Assembly (NCBI GenBank): GCA_002189035.1
Contig: CM007992.1
Span: forward strand, 62,001 to 126,000
DNA: 64,000 bases
Direction of reading: 5' to 3'
Origin: Utricularia gibba
Lineage: Eukaryota > Streptophyta > Magnoliopsida > Lamiales > Lentibulariaceae
The notes under the pieces were generated by a model that was given only the letters and a program-made list of their open reading frames with translations, searched no databases and was not told the origin of the DNA. Every line of letters begins with the position of its first letter. Position 1 is the first letter of the stretch. Both the position numbers and the translations under genes were made by a program. Shown piece after piece: positions 1-15,018 of the stretch.

Positions 1-251
1 TGAGTGAAAGATTCTTCTTCCATTTTTTTTGTTTGCTGACACAGTATATGATCGATGGATGACTATGCCATACTGAATAACTCTTTTTCCTCCTTGTGAA
101 TAATGTGCAACGTGTTATGTTGACATTCTCTTTTATTGTCATGGTACATCCCTTGCACATTCCAAAGATTGCATACCTCTCCTTGCCATCACGGTGTAGG
201 ATATTTTACTTGATTCATGGTAATTGGTGCACAATGTCTGCACATTTTTAG

Positions 252-3200
252 GCTTCTGTGGCATGGCCATCAGGTGATGTACAGTCAACTAACGTCATGG
301 CTGGTATATGGATTCCTTCATGACTATTACGGAGAGTTTTTTATTAGCAGGTAGAACTTTTTGTTGCATGCTTTCTGTTTTCAATTTCTACCTTCATGCA
401 TCTGATGCACTTCAGTTCTCCATGCAGACAAGAAGATAAAGATTCCGAGCATGATTTGAATGCAAAGACAGTGGATAAGTTGGGACGCATGACCATTGAC
501 GATGCATCTCTTGCTGATTGGCATCTAGGCTTCCATATTTCTTTGGTATGCATATTTTTGTTATCTGCTGTCAATGTTAACTATTAGTTTTTGGTATGTG
601 TGCGCTTTTTTTAAAAAAAAATTTCTCTGGAATTTATGTAGAATTATGTCAAAAAATTGATGGACTTCATATCATTGACTCTTTTTTTGTTTCTCGGGCA
701 TATCCTGCATTTTGTTGCCTGAACTATCTCGAGCATCTACCGTAGAATCTAAATCATAAAAATAAAAAAATGACCATGTATCTTCACTTGTATTGGAGGG
801 TTGACCCAAAAATATATATATACATTTTTTTCAGGATATGCTTCCAGATTACATATCAATGGATGTTGCTGAAGCTATTCTGTTTGCTGGAAAAGCTATT
901 CGAGTCCTTAGAAATCCGATTCCTGCCTTCCAGTTAAGGGAATCATCAATCAATCAGCAGGTACACAAGGGATCACAACGGTTTCCTGAACGTAGAGGAA
1001 GAATTTCTCCTGATGATCCTTCTGCCCAGTGTATGCTGGTTGGAGATGTGTTATTTCCTCAATCTGAGGCCAACAAAATTGAGGCGATGATTCAAAAATT
1101 GAGGGTATTCATTTTTTACTACCAAATTGCTGTTATATATATATATTTTTAATCGTTTTTGTTGGATTATTTTCTCTTCGTGTATTTCTCTAGCTGTCAT
1201 ACATTAATATCATGATTTTCCTTCTTGGGCATAGTAATTCGTCTTTACCTGCAGGAATCTTCAGAATTCCACAAGAGATCTTTTGACACAGCTATTGACT
1301 CAATCAAGGCTATTGCAGCAAGTCATCTATGGCAGGTCTTGTTTCTAAAATGTATTTTCATTTTTTCTTGAAAAAATGATTATTTTTTTTAATCATATAT
1401 ACAGCTCGTTTTTGATTGTGCTGACTTGAATGGCCACTTGAAAGCACTCAAAGATTATTTCCTATTAGCGAAAGGGGATTTTTTTCAGGTAATATATTTT
1501 TCTCATATTTTAGATCTTGCCAAACAGAGCATGTATCACTAGTGTTGTTTTCATTGACCGTGGTAGTATTTTTCTTTTTTTACTGTAGAGTTTTCTTGAG
1601 GAGAGTCGCTCACTGATGCAACTGCCACCACGCCAGTCCACGGCTGAAGCTGATCTTATGGTTCCATTTCAACTGGTAATTTTATGAATACCACCTGAAC
1701 CAATTGAAATTTTGGAGGCTTAGTTTGGTGGCAGATTATTCCTGCTATTTTTTTGGTGGATTGCATATTCTTCTTGTGCTGATACACTGCACATTGAGCT
1801 TGATGGCATCTTTAGACCTCTGAGTTTTATCCAAAGGGAGTTATTATGTGGTCATAATTATAACAGCGTTGTGCCTAGCGTTTTTGGATTTTACTATTCA
1901 CGAACTGGTGTGAATGAATTGTGTTTTGCACAGGCTGCATTAAAGACTATTGGGGAAGAAGATAAATATTTCTCTCGACTTTCGATACGGTATGAATTCT
2001 CTCATTTTTCTTTCTATTTTTATTAGTATATTAAAAAATTTGCCTTTTCTTTTCAACCCCAGGATGCCAGGAATCACTCTGAAGTCCTCCCATGTTGAGA
2101 TTCTAAAACCAAAAGCTTTCAGTGATGGAGAGCTCGGTGTACAACTTGAAACTTCTCACCAGTTGTTGCTTGATGGTTGGGATGGCATTTCGCTTAATTA
2201 CGCTGTTGACTGGCCGTTACATTTGTTTTTCACTCAGGAAGTGCTCTCCAAGTAAGTCAGTGTCGATCTAGTCATCTACTCTAAATGATGCTGAAACTCC
2301 TGTTCGCAATTTTATGTTGAACAGAACTGAAATTGCTCATATGCTAATGTGTATATTTCATGCCTGTATGATATGGCCTGGCTGCTGTGCCTTTATGATC
2401 ACTACTCGGGTTGTGAGATCTTGTGTTTGTCGGGGGTTGCAATAGTTCCAAACAGCACAAAAGTGTCGTCCTGAAAAAGGAAGCAGCAGATGATAGTCAA
2501 GGAATGCTGGGGCAATAATAGGGAAACACTAAGGGGAAAAGAAAATTGATAGAGGCTGCCCCCCTGCAGTTTCCTTTCGGATTTAGTGTTTTGTTTTAAA
2601 GCTGCTCTCCCCGTTCTTCCTGCTTCCGTATACACCTCCATGTGCCTTAGAACATCGTCTGGTTGGTGGCATTCGTGCTTTTGTAGTTGACATTGATCTG
2701 CCTAGAGCACAGAGCTCCATGTTTTTTGTAAAATTTTATATGCCCCGTTGCTTTGCTTTCCTTCGTGGCTTCTTTAGTTGATGGATGGTGGCTCTCTTCG
2801 AAATCATGTCATCATTTGTGTCAGTAGCCTGTTGGCTTCGAGACTCATCAACCTTTTTGCTTGCTAAGCTCAAGAGTATGTTTGAATTCGTGTATTTAGA
2901 GGCACATTGACGGATGAAGCGACCTTTCCTTTCTATCTGTAATGGTGGTCCAGGTATTTGAAGATCTTTCAGTACTTGCTTCGACTAAAACGAACTCAGC
3001 TGGAACTTGAAAAATCATGGGCGTCTGCTATGCAACGAGACCATTCTGATCTATCCAAAGTTCAGAATGGTGAAATGATTGGTCCAAAATCAAAGCTCAG
3101 GCAGCAAGGTTTTAGGCCAATGTGGCGTGTCAGAGAACATATGGCCTTCCTTATCAGAAATCTTCAATTCTATATCCAGGTTGCTCAATCTATAGATACA

Positions 3201-4137
3201 TTCAATGTTTTCTTGTGCTTATTTAATTTGTATTCCAATTGTTCTTTATTAAATCCGAGAGTTGATTAAGAATAAAGCATGGAGCCACAACTCCAAGGAG
3301 AAATTCAGCTACTGTGAAGTTGTTACTTGATTTCCTTTTGTGCATATGGAGAACGACCTTCACATTCGTTGCTCTAAATGTTAATTAATATCAACTGCTA
3401 AGTACCTGGTGGTGCAATTTTTTAGGTGGACGTGATAGAGTCTCAGTGGAATGCACTGCAAGCTCATATTCAGAATTCTCGTGACTTTACAGAGTTGGTG
3501 GGCTTCCATCAAGAGTAAGTGGGTTTGATATCCACGTGTTGTTTTTACTAGGACTTAATAATGTATTTTTTCCCGTGGTGTCAGTTCATCTGTGACACGA
3601 CTTGCATGATTCTGTTATGCTTACAGGTACTTGTCCGCGCTAATTTCACAATCTTTTTTGGATATTGGATCTGTATCCCGTATTCTGGATGGCATCGTCA
3701 AACTTTGCATGCAGTTTTGCTGGAAGATGGAAAATCAAGATGGCAAAGAGAGCCGCCGTGAACTGGAGCACATAGCTGAGGTTGGCTGGAAATATTTCTC
3801 ATGAGCTTAGGGGATTGCATTACGTTCTATTATATCATTTAATGTTCTAATTCCGAATTTGGATCTTCGCTTTGTTAGGAGTTTCATAAGAAATCAAATT
3901 CATTATACACGATACTCCGCAGCAGCAGAATTGCTGGGAGCCAGCGAGCTCCTTTCCTTAGGCGCTTCCTTTTGCGGCTCAACTTCAATTCATTCTTTGA
4001 GGTGAAACATTTTCTAATCATGAGCGTTTCATGCCTTGCTGTTATGAATCCTGACATTCGTATGCTGTTTTCTGCAGGCAACCGCTAGAGGTGTTTTGAA
4101 TGTTGTGAGGCCTCGTCCTTCCGTTGGTCAGAAGTGA
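252..4137 (+). CDS. GCP4: Gamma-tubulin complex component 4 (GCP4), 3' part; 5' end outside window
   Basis: This gene encodes a Spc97/Spc98-family subunit of the gamma-tubulin ring complex, which nucleates microtubules at the plant cell cortex, nuclear envelope and spindle. Exons read: 252-350, 428-545, 835-1104, 1255-1335, 1405-1488, 1589-1675, 1934-1989, 2063-2251, 2954-3179, 3426-3514, 3627-3780, 3879-4001, 4078-4137. They join in frame to about 545 residues, roughly the C-terminal three quarters of the family's ~740. Recognisable stretches are YGEFFI at the first exon end, FAGKAIRVLRNP, SHLWQLVFDCADLNGHLKAL, LPPRQSTAE, DWPLHLFFTQEVLSKYL, RPMWRVREHMAFLIRNLQFY, ESQWNALQAHI and FLRRFLLRLNFNSF. 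These cover the GRIP1/GRIP2 domains, the second of which binds gamma-tubulin. The protein ends TARGVLNVVRPRPSVGQK. No exon for the preceding segment could be found in bases 1-251, so the start lies upstream of the window. The 2252-2953 intron is the longest (702 bp). Identification as GCP4 rather than GCP2/3/5/6 rests on recalled similarity to the Arabidopsis protein. Confidence 0.93.
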
Positions 4138-6456
4138 CGTGAGTGCTGACTGGCATGGCCTGGCTGGATGTCTTTAATGATCGAGTATATTATATTTCAG
4201 TTCTGCTGTAGGGAGGATATTTTGATGTAAATTATTATGCGGTACAACGCAGGATTAGAGAACGAACGTGTGCGTAGTCCGTCGGGCTATCCAAGAACAA
4301 TAGGCGCATGGCACGACTAGGATTTCAGGGTTTAGGATTGATTAGGTGTTTGGGGTTTAATGTTCAATAGTGGCTTCGGTAGGTTTGCTGGCGTCGAAGG
4401 GCTGCGCGCTTGCTGTCTTGTTAAATCTGTCGTTGAAGATAGATGGTGGCCACTCATCAAAACTACAATTCCGAAACCTATCCAGGCAAGATTATGTTTG
4501 TGTTAAAAATTCCAAAGCTGTATCTGGAAGGGATTGTGACACATTTTGTTTGGATCCACAGTACCCCGTTTCGGAGACCGGATTCCAATTTCAGCAATCA
4601 CTTGTGGAAGCGCTTTATGGATTAAACATCCTGGATCGTCTCCGTGGTTTGATGGAGGTAATCAAGACCCTGACTGAGCCGAGTACTTCCAAAAACAGGA
4701 AAGCGGAGTAACAACTTCTGGTAAGAGTCAACACTGTTTCAACCTGGTCGATTTTTGATCTGGCAACGAAAATGGGCTTTAAACAATCTTAGTCTCCACT
4801 TAGTGCCTCGTTGCATTCTTTAGCATGATAAATAAGTAAATACGAACATTAGATTCGTAAACCTAGAGGTGGTAACATCAGGGCAGGTCCCAACAAGGAA
4901 CGGCAGGGGATGCATACAAGGCCCGGAATAAAGATGAACTTCAATAGGTTCAGACCTTTACTGGATTTAAATGATCTTTTTCAGTCCTCCCCTGCAACCT
5001 AGTAGAGAGAGTGGAAATTTCGTGAGTTTCAGACAAAGATTTGAGGTTGGCGGCAGCAACTGACCGCATCTCTGTTCCAAATGTCAGCAACTTACCCATT
5101 CTGTAATGATGTGGCGTCCCAGAGTCAGGAGGGAAGGGGGTTGTGGCTAACACGAGCGACCAGTGCCATTCATGAGGAAGGCGGATACGTGGATATGAGT
5201 TACAGCTAGTGAATCTGGCCCCTTTTACAGCTATCACAAGCGACGAAAGTGGTTGGCGTTCAGGGGGACTGCAGCAATGGGCAAGTGCTCTGTGGACGGT
5301 CACGGACTGTGACAGAATGGGTTCACTCGATGGTTAAGATTAGATCATCCATGGGTGTGGAATTCCATTTAGAGAGTCGCTGGCGTGCATGCATATAGAT
5401 GGACAGGACACCGGCACGGCACGGGCGCGCGCTGCCCGCACTCTGCTGTCGGATAGCTGCCACGTGACCTTTTAATAATAACCACTGTGCACGGATAGCT
5501 TTTGAGGAGACTGGTAAGCATCCCATGACTTGGCTGCTTCCTCTTGGTGTCAATTAACAGAGACGATGCGTTCTGTTTCGATGAGGCTGGGATTCGGTTG
5601 TTTGATGGAGTGATCCAATCCCAGGTGCGTCGTTATTTCAACTTGCTTGTAATCAAAATAAAAAAAGGAGTCTATTAATGAAGGTGGCGACAAGACACAA
5701 CCTCACGCGCCCGCCCCCGTGGATGGATGGATGTCCTGTTTTCTCTTCAACTGCGTTCTGATGTTTCACAGGTTCCACCTTTAACAAGCTGCATTCAATT
5801 CAATTGAGATTAGAGCGAGTGTACAACAATCGCTAGGAGTTAGTGTGGGAAGGGGATTTGGCGGTCATATTGCTCTTAATTACCAGCTGGGGGTTGCTGA
5901 CATTTGTGGTGACACTTGAAGGAAGAGCAAGTGGGCGTTAAAAGAAGAAGAAAAGCCTTCTTTTTGTTGAACATACACACGAAAAAAGGCTTTAACTTTG
6001 ACGTCCCATGAGAGGATAAGGCAAAAAGGGGCGCCTTCGATTCCGCTCCGGATTCGCATGTCTTTTTTATTTACTTCCTGCCGTGAATTAACATTTGCAG
6101 AAATACGTGTCCTCCGGGAGGGGGGAAAATAGTGGAAGGAGGAGGAGGAGGAAAAAAAGGTGAAAAAAGGTCTGGAGTCAGACCAATGAATAAGGGCCAA
6201 ATACCTCTATAGTCATCTTGGTCACAGATCCCATCCATTCCATTCCACTGCAACTAGGGAGAGAGGAAGGGGCAGTGAATGAAATGGACTGACCAAGGAT
6301 GTTTTGTCATCTTCCTCTCCATGGGTTGATGTTTCTTTCGGTGATGCGTGATGGGTTTTGACGAATTTTGTTTCCCTGGCTAGTCCTGACTTTCGCTGAC
6401 GATTCCTAAGTTTCGATTTTTTCGGAGCTTCTAGAGAGTTGGGTTCCTTCAATTCT
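4138..6456. other. Intergenic region: GCP4 3' end to PAS-Raf kinase promoter and 5' UTR
   Basis: No gene is supported here. It holds the GCP4 3' UTR and the upstream region of the PAS-Raf kinase. The open frames at 4370-4711 and 4443-4625 lack a recognisable domain, and the longer one has no ATG at its start. A purine-rich run (GGAGGAGGAGGAGG) lies near 6137-6150. Confidence 0.5.
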
Positions 6457-10170
<3,714 letters not shown>

Positions 10171-10640
10171 AGACAATACTTGCAGCTTCATGCTTCCAAA
10201 TGTATTCTGAAGTTGCTGTTGGGCCACGGCGCTTTTGCAGTCACAGTTACAATTATCTTCCTTTGCATTCGTAACTGAAACAAGCGAGCAGATCATCGTC
10301 TGTGAAGCCTTCTTTGGTGGAGAAGATCATCGTTTGAATGACATGCTATAAAATTTTAGCTGTGATATTCGCAGAGTAAGTCATTTTTATTGCATGCATT
10401 GCATTTATATACAGTGGCACTAGTCGAAGCTGCCCATGCTAGTCCGGAGGCTGTATATTGGATTCTTCATTGTCTTGAGTAGCGACTAAAAGAAAACAAA
10501 TCAGGAAAATCACTGAATTTTTCTGGCTGGATATTGGATTTTGCATTGTCTTGAGTAGCTGGTAAAAGGAAACAGAATTCCTACTTGAAAAACAAAATGA
10601 ACGCAAACAGCATCATAAGAAATAGGAGGATCCAGACCAT
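10171..10640. other. Convergent 3' region between PAS-Raf kinase and GH36 galactosyltransferase
   Basis: The two flanking genes converge, so this stretch holds both 3' UTRs. A phrase containing TATTGGATT and TGTCTTGAGTAGC occurs twice, near 10456-10484 and 10532-10560, as an imperfect direct repeat. Nothing else is seen. Confidence 0.5.
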
Positions 10641-13448
10641 TCAAAGACTTATAGTGATGCAGGCCTTTGATGCTTCTCCTCCTTTCCATGGCACTTCAAA
10701 TTTCACCACACCCTCACTACTCCACTCGAATCTAGTGCTGTCATCATCCAGTAACACCTTCGATGGCTTCAGAGAGGAGTAAAGCAGCAGCGTCCCTGCC
10801 CCTTTAATCACTATCACAGCAGATGCAGATTTTCCTTCAAAAGAGTGCTGCACAGATTCAACCGCTCCTCCTGTATTGAACATGTTTTCAAGCCCAAGGA
10901 CAGCGAATTCGGCATTTTCACTGAATTTGTAGACTGGCGAAACAGTTGCTATCTCAAAGGAAGAGGGCTGGAGAGTGATATTCATTTGATCATTAGCCTT
11001 CTTCAGGTGGAATGTTCCTGCTTTGTGAAGGTAAACACAGAAGAGTTCATTATCTCTGAATCTAGCAGTGAAGTCTTTGCATTCCCATTCTATGTCGTTT
11101 GGAGAGAAAGACCCTGATGCCTTCTTGTAGCATTCTGGGAACGCCTTGCTTCTGTGTTCTTCAGGGCACCATCCTGCTCCTTGACAGTTGAATACTCCGA
11201 TTACTCCTCCACACTGTTGAAACAAATGTTGAGTTCATGACAATGTGCACTGACGAAAAAAACAATATGAAGAGTGTAACAATTCTTTTTTACCTTGTTT
11301 AGGTTCCAGAGTTTAAGCAGAGTTTCACCATCCGAAAGCGGGTTTTTGAAGAGACAGTCACGCGTTGGAAGAGCAAAATGCTGGCAACTGAGTATGGTTC
11401 CATCAGGAAGCACCAACTTCCTCAGAAGCTCAAAGTTATGGGATCCCACCTTGTCACTGACATATATCGGACCTCCACAAATGGCTCTTGAACCAGCATG
11501 GAACTCCGCACAGAGATGATCAGATTGGAACATATCCCAATCAGGGTAAATGAAATGTCCCTGCCACAAACTGTTGTAACCACAGTTCACCATATGAACT
11601 CCTTGCAACCAGTAAACTCCCATTGGGTCACCATTCGGATCCTCGAACCAAAAGTCATCCCCTGCATGAAAATGATATTAAGACCATGGGTTTACCCTTC
11701 ACCTTCTACGGACTTCTTTGTTATGGTTGTAGTGCAAAAACCAATCAAGGCAAAAGATATTCCCCTTACCAACTCTAGCCATGGATATTTCATTTGTTCC
11801 CAAGAAGAAGAAGTCGTTGCACTGCTCCATGCTGGCAATGAGTCCTGTTCTTCTGAAATTCTTCCTTATTGAGTTGGTCAGGCCATCGTAATACTTCTTG
11901 GCAAGTTCCACTCTTCCTCCGTACTCTTCGGAAACATACTCCAGAGCCTGTGTGTGTAACAATATATTAACTTGGTTGCAGCTCATGAATAACCAATACA
12001 AAGGATGACCTTACTTGTATGACATCAACTTTGACTCCTGTGATACCCGCATCAGCAAGGTAAAAGTGCATTGAGTCGTACAATCCATCAGCCTGGCTTG
12101 GATGCACTAGCCCAATCCCTCCTTGTTCCACCATAACAACAGCCAGATCAGTCATAGTGTCCTCCAGACCAGCTTGCATTTTTGCCTGAACCACCTTGCT
12201 TTTCAGTTCGCTTACCCCTGGCCTCACACCACCCCATGCTCCACACAAAGCATGCCACACATAAATGTCATCCAAGTTTGGGAATTCCTTCTTCAGATCA
12301 CTCACCAAAGCCTTCAGTCCTCCTCTCTCCACGCCCTCTTTCTCCCTTAGGTAATTGATGACAGTTGCCTTCGGAAGACGAGACGCTTCTTCTTCTAATC
12401 CTTGCTCTTTGAGCGCCTTCTTCCTCTCAGCCAATTTCACCATCTCCTTGAACATCATATCATGCTTTTGCTGATCAAATTCAGGGGCATCAGGGCCTCG
12501 CATTGTTCCGGCCTGGTACTTTGCAAACTTCTCGTTCTCAGAGAACCGATAGAGCCTACAGAGCATCTGTGATCCAAGACCTGATAAATCTGTGGAGTCC
12601 TCAGAAGGGCTCTCGTGATCAAAATTGATGCTCTGCCATCCATCATCAATGATCAAGAACCTCGGTGTAATCCCACTTTCTGCAAAACTTTTAACTCCAT
12701 GCCATACTCCAACCGGCTCCACAGTGAGGTAGAAAGCATCCCAGGTGCACCAGCCAAATTTGTCGAAGATTCTGGGTGGACTTTTCTCTTCCCTCAACCT
12801 GAAAGTCCCCAAGTGAACACGAATTGCTGCAAAGGCATCACTCAGTAGAACGTAGGGATTGTCTCCAATTCGAAGAAACGCAGAGGAAGTGAAAGAGTTA
12901 GCCCTCATTTTAGTGGAACCGCTCTCAATAGAAAGCAAGACTTGACCATGGGAACCAGGGTGCATGGCGGATCGGAAGCTTCCTTCAATAATCGGGATGA
13001 TGACTACGTAGGAATTGAGCTCAGGAACTTGAAGCAAAACAATTTGAGTTTCTTTTTGGAGATCCGATCCGCTTGAACCGATCCACGCCGTCGACCACCA
13101 TGTTTTGAACCGGAAAATACTGAGGAACTTTCTGCCATTTAACCGCCCTATCGGATTCAAGATTCTGTCACAAGGGTCATCCACGGAGAGGCCTAAAAAG
13201 GCACAATTCTGTGAGTTGGAGTTCACTTGTTTCAGCAGTTGTGGAGAAGGGGGGAAATCAGAGTTACACGAGTGAGGAACAGAGGAAAAGTTTGAAAGGG
13301 TTATATTCTGAGGAACGTCGAACAGAAGAGTGACTCCATCAACGGAAATCTCTCCGTTCTCAGACAAGCAAAATCTGCATGCAGCAGCATCCCTGTCCTT
13401 GTGATGGACAATGGGAGTTTTGGTGGGAAGAACACCGGGAGGGGCCAT
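10641..13448 (-). CDS. Stachyose/raffinose synthase-type galactosyltransferase (GH36, SIP1 family)
   Basis: The family transfers galactose from galactinol to sucrose (raffinose synthase) or raffinose (stachyose synthase) in the cytosol, making storage, transport and stress-protective oligosaccharides. Four exons on the minus strand (12015-13448, 11770-11947, 11294-11661, 10641-11213) give 850 residues. Landmarks in order: FLSIFRFKTWWSTAWIGSSG, SYVVIIPIIEGSFRSAM, ESGSTKMRANSF, DKFGWCTWDAFYLTV, FLIIDDGWQSINFD, VWHALCGAWGGVRPG, GVKVDVIQ (nucleophile Asp region), ASMEQCNDFFFLGT, RVGDDFWFEDP (acid/base Asp region), YWLQGVHM, PDWDMFQSDH and SRAICGGPIYVSD. Between SQMLCRL and YVWHALCG there is a charged insertion of about 80 residues, matching the insertion that recalled stachyose synthases carry and raffinose synthases lack. 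Stachyose synthase is therefore favoured, but substrate cannot be decided from sequence alone. The ATG at 13448 is chosen over an upstream in-frame TTG. Confidence 0.9.
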
Positions 13449-13587
13449 GGAAGACAATGACAATGGGCAGGGAAATCTGCTCTGGCTGACAATGAGGAGA
13501 AGAGTCGGCTCGGGGTATAACCAAAGGTGGCAAGCTGCTCTACTGTGCTCTTCTCTTATGTAGCAGCTGGGAATTTATTTATTTATT

Positions 13588-13860
13588 TATGAATATTTCG
13601 AAATTACCAGAAAGGAATATATGCGCGACATATGGATTTCTTGTCCATATTTCGAGACTATCCAAATGGAATGTAACAATTATTTTCACTTTCTTGATTT
13701 TTTTATGAATATTTCGAAATTATCCAAAAAGAATATTTATAGTAAATATTTCGACTTTACGGATTTGGAGACCATCCAAAAGGGAATGTAACAGCCATTT
13801 TCAATTTCTCGATTTTCTTATGAAATTATCCCGAAGGAATATATATTGGTGCATGTTTCC
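13588..13860. repeat. Diverged tandem repeat, period ~116 bp, about 2.4 copies
   Basis: Copies begin at about 13588, 13704 and 13819 with TATGAATATTTCGAAATTA or a variant of it. Within each unit the order ATATTTCGA, then GA(C)(T/C)ATCCAAA, then GGAATGTAACA, then TTTC...TCGATTTT recurs. The second and third copies are shorter and more diverged. The spacing is regular enough to show unequal duplication, not chance AT-richness. Confidence 0.7.
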
Positions 13861-13903
13861 ATTTTTTTTTTCGATCATTGGGGTTCTTATCCATTTATTT
13901 ACT

Positions 13904-13935
13904 GCGGGGCGGGGCGGGGCGGGCGGGGCAGGGCA
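13904..13935 (+). repeat. GGGGC-type short repeat, G-quadruplex-capable
   Basis: The plus strand reads GCGGGGCGGGGCGGGGC followed by GGGCGGGGCAGGGCAGC. It has at least five runs of three or more G separated by one or two bases, which fits the G3+N1-7 pattern for a four-stranded G-quadruplex. Confidence 0.6.
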
Positions 13936-14283
13936 GCAGCAGTTGTGTTACGTGAAACGGGGGTGTGGGCCCGGATCACGTGCTGAAAGCCCGGCGCCGG
14001 ACAAAAACGCCGGTGGTCTCCTCTGACTGTTGAACATAACATAGAATAGGAATAGATAATTAAATAGTTAGACGTGATTCAAGAGGGTGGTTGCAATGGC
14101 GACGCAGCCGCAGAGGCGTTTCATTTGAATTGGAAAACGGCGACCCCACCCCTCGTGGTACCTGGTTTTATTGTAGGCGCCGGAGCTTCTTTTAAGCGGG
14201 TTCATGAACCTGCTTTGCTTTGCTTTCCAAGAGTCAGTTGGGTTTCCCAGATCCCGCTTCGCTTCTGACGTATCTCGAGACCC

Positions 14284-15018
14284 ATGTCTTCGTCTCTCCG
14301 ATCTTCACATCCGCATGTGAATGCAGCGGCAAGGAAGACGAACAAGAAAATCGAGGACGAGGGCCAGGGCCTACGTGTCCCTCCGCCTATTCCCTGGAAG
14401 GTTGAGTCTCAACACCAACTCTATTTATCCAAACTGCGGCACGCGTTGCGGCAACTCGGGCTGAGCAGCCTGTCGCCGCCGCAGAGGCGTGTCCGGGATG
14501 CGGCCTACAGAGTCCTGGCAACGACCGCGAAAGGCCGTACCAGATGGAGCCGAGCCATTCTCACTAGCCGCCGGATGAAGCTGAAGAAGTTCGTGAAGCA
14601 AGATAGCACAGCCAAACGACACCGTAAACTGATGGCAGTGATCACCACCACCGGTAACAGCGGGTTCCAGAGGAAAGTTGCTTCCTTGAAGCCCGATGGC
14701 TTACCAGCTTTCCGGAGGAAAGCTCGGCTCTTGAGCCGGTTGATCCCCGGTTGCCAAAACCAGCCTGTTGAGATGGTTCTGCGTGAGGCCATGGATTACA
14801 TACCCGCCCTGGAAATGCAGGTACCTGTTGCTCAATCTCCATCACTAATCACCATGTCTTCCTCTGAAAGTTGCCAACCTTTTCTTTTTCTGGTTTCAAC
14901 ATCGTAGGTCCGAGCCATGACTGGCTTAGTGGAGATGTTTTCAAGAGCTGGATCTTCAGCAATGGTGTCCAACACTATAGTTGGTGGTCTGGGTTCAAGC
15001 TGGATTCAACCCAGCTGA
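14284..15018 (+). CDS. Atypical bHLH protein of the AIF/IBH1 type
   Basis: This is a nuclear helix-loop-helix protein that probably does not bind DNA itself. Relatives (AIF1-4, bHLH147-150, IBH1) titrate growth-promoting bHLH factors and restrain cell elongation in brassinosteroid and gibberellin responses. Two exons (14284-14820, 14908-15018) give 215 residues. The diagnostic block VRDAAYRVLATTAKGRTRWSR, about residues 74-95, is followed by a basic segment (SRRMKLKKFVKQ, AKRHRKL). The helix-loop-helix core is FRRKARLLSRLIPG, VEMVLREAMDYIPALEMQ, VRAMTGLVEMF. The intron falls inside the second helix, between EMQ and VRAM, a usual place in this family. The basic region lacks the His-Glu-Arg pattern of DNA-binding bHLHs. 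No paralogue specificity is claimed. Confidence 0.87.

Larger units (their letters stand above)
13449..14283. other. Divergent promoter region between GH36 enzyme and AIF-type bHLH
   Basis: This AT-rich stretch contains about 2.4 diverged copies of a ~116-bp tandem repeat (see separate entry), then a GC-rich G-run at 13904-13935. It must hold the promoters of both flanking genes, which point away from each other. No coding sequence is supported. Confidence 0.6.

Noticed and set aside
1-251. A further upstream GCP4 exon inside the window
   Set aside because: The segment expected before LLWHGHQV could not be read in any frame here; it must lie upstream.
4370-4711. Open frame of 113 residues downstream of GCP4
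   Set aside because: It begins without ATG, shows no domain, and overlaps another frame; nothing supports a gene.
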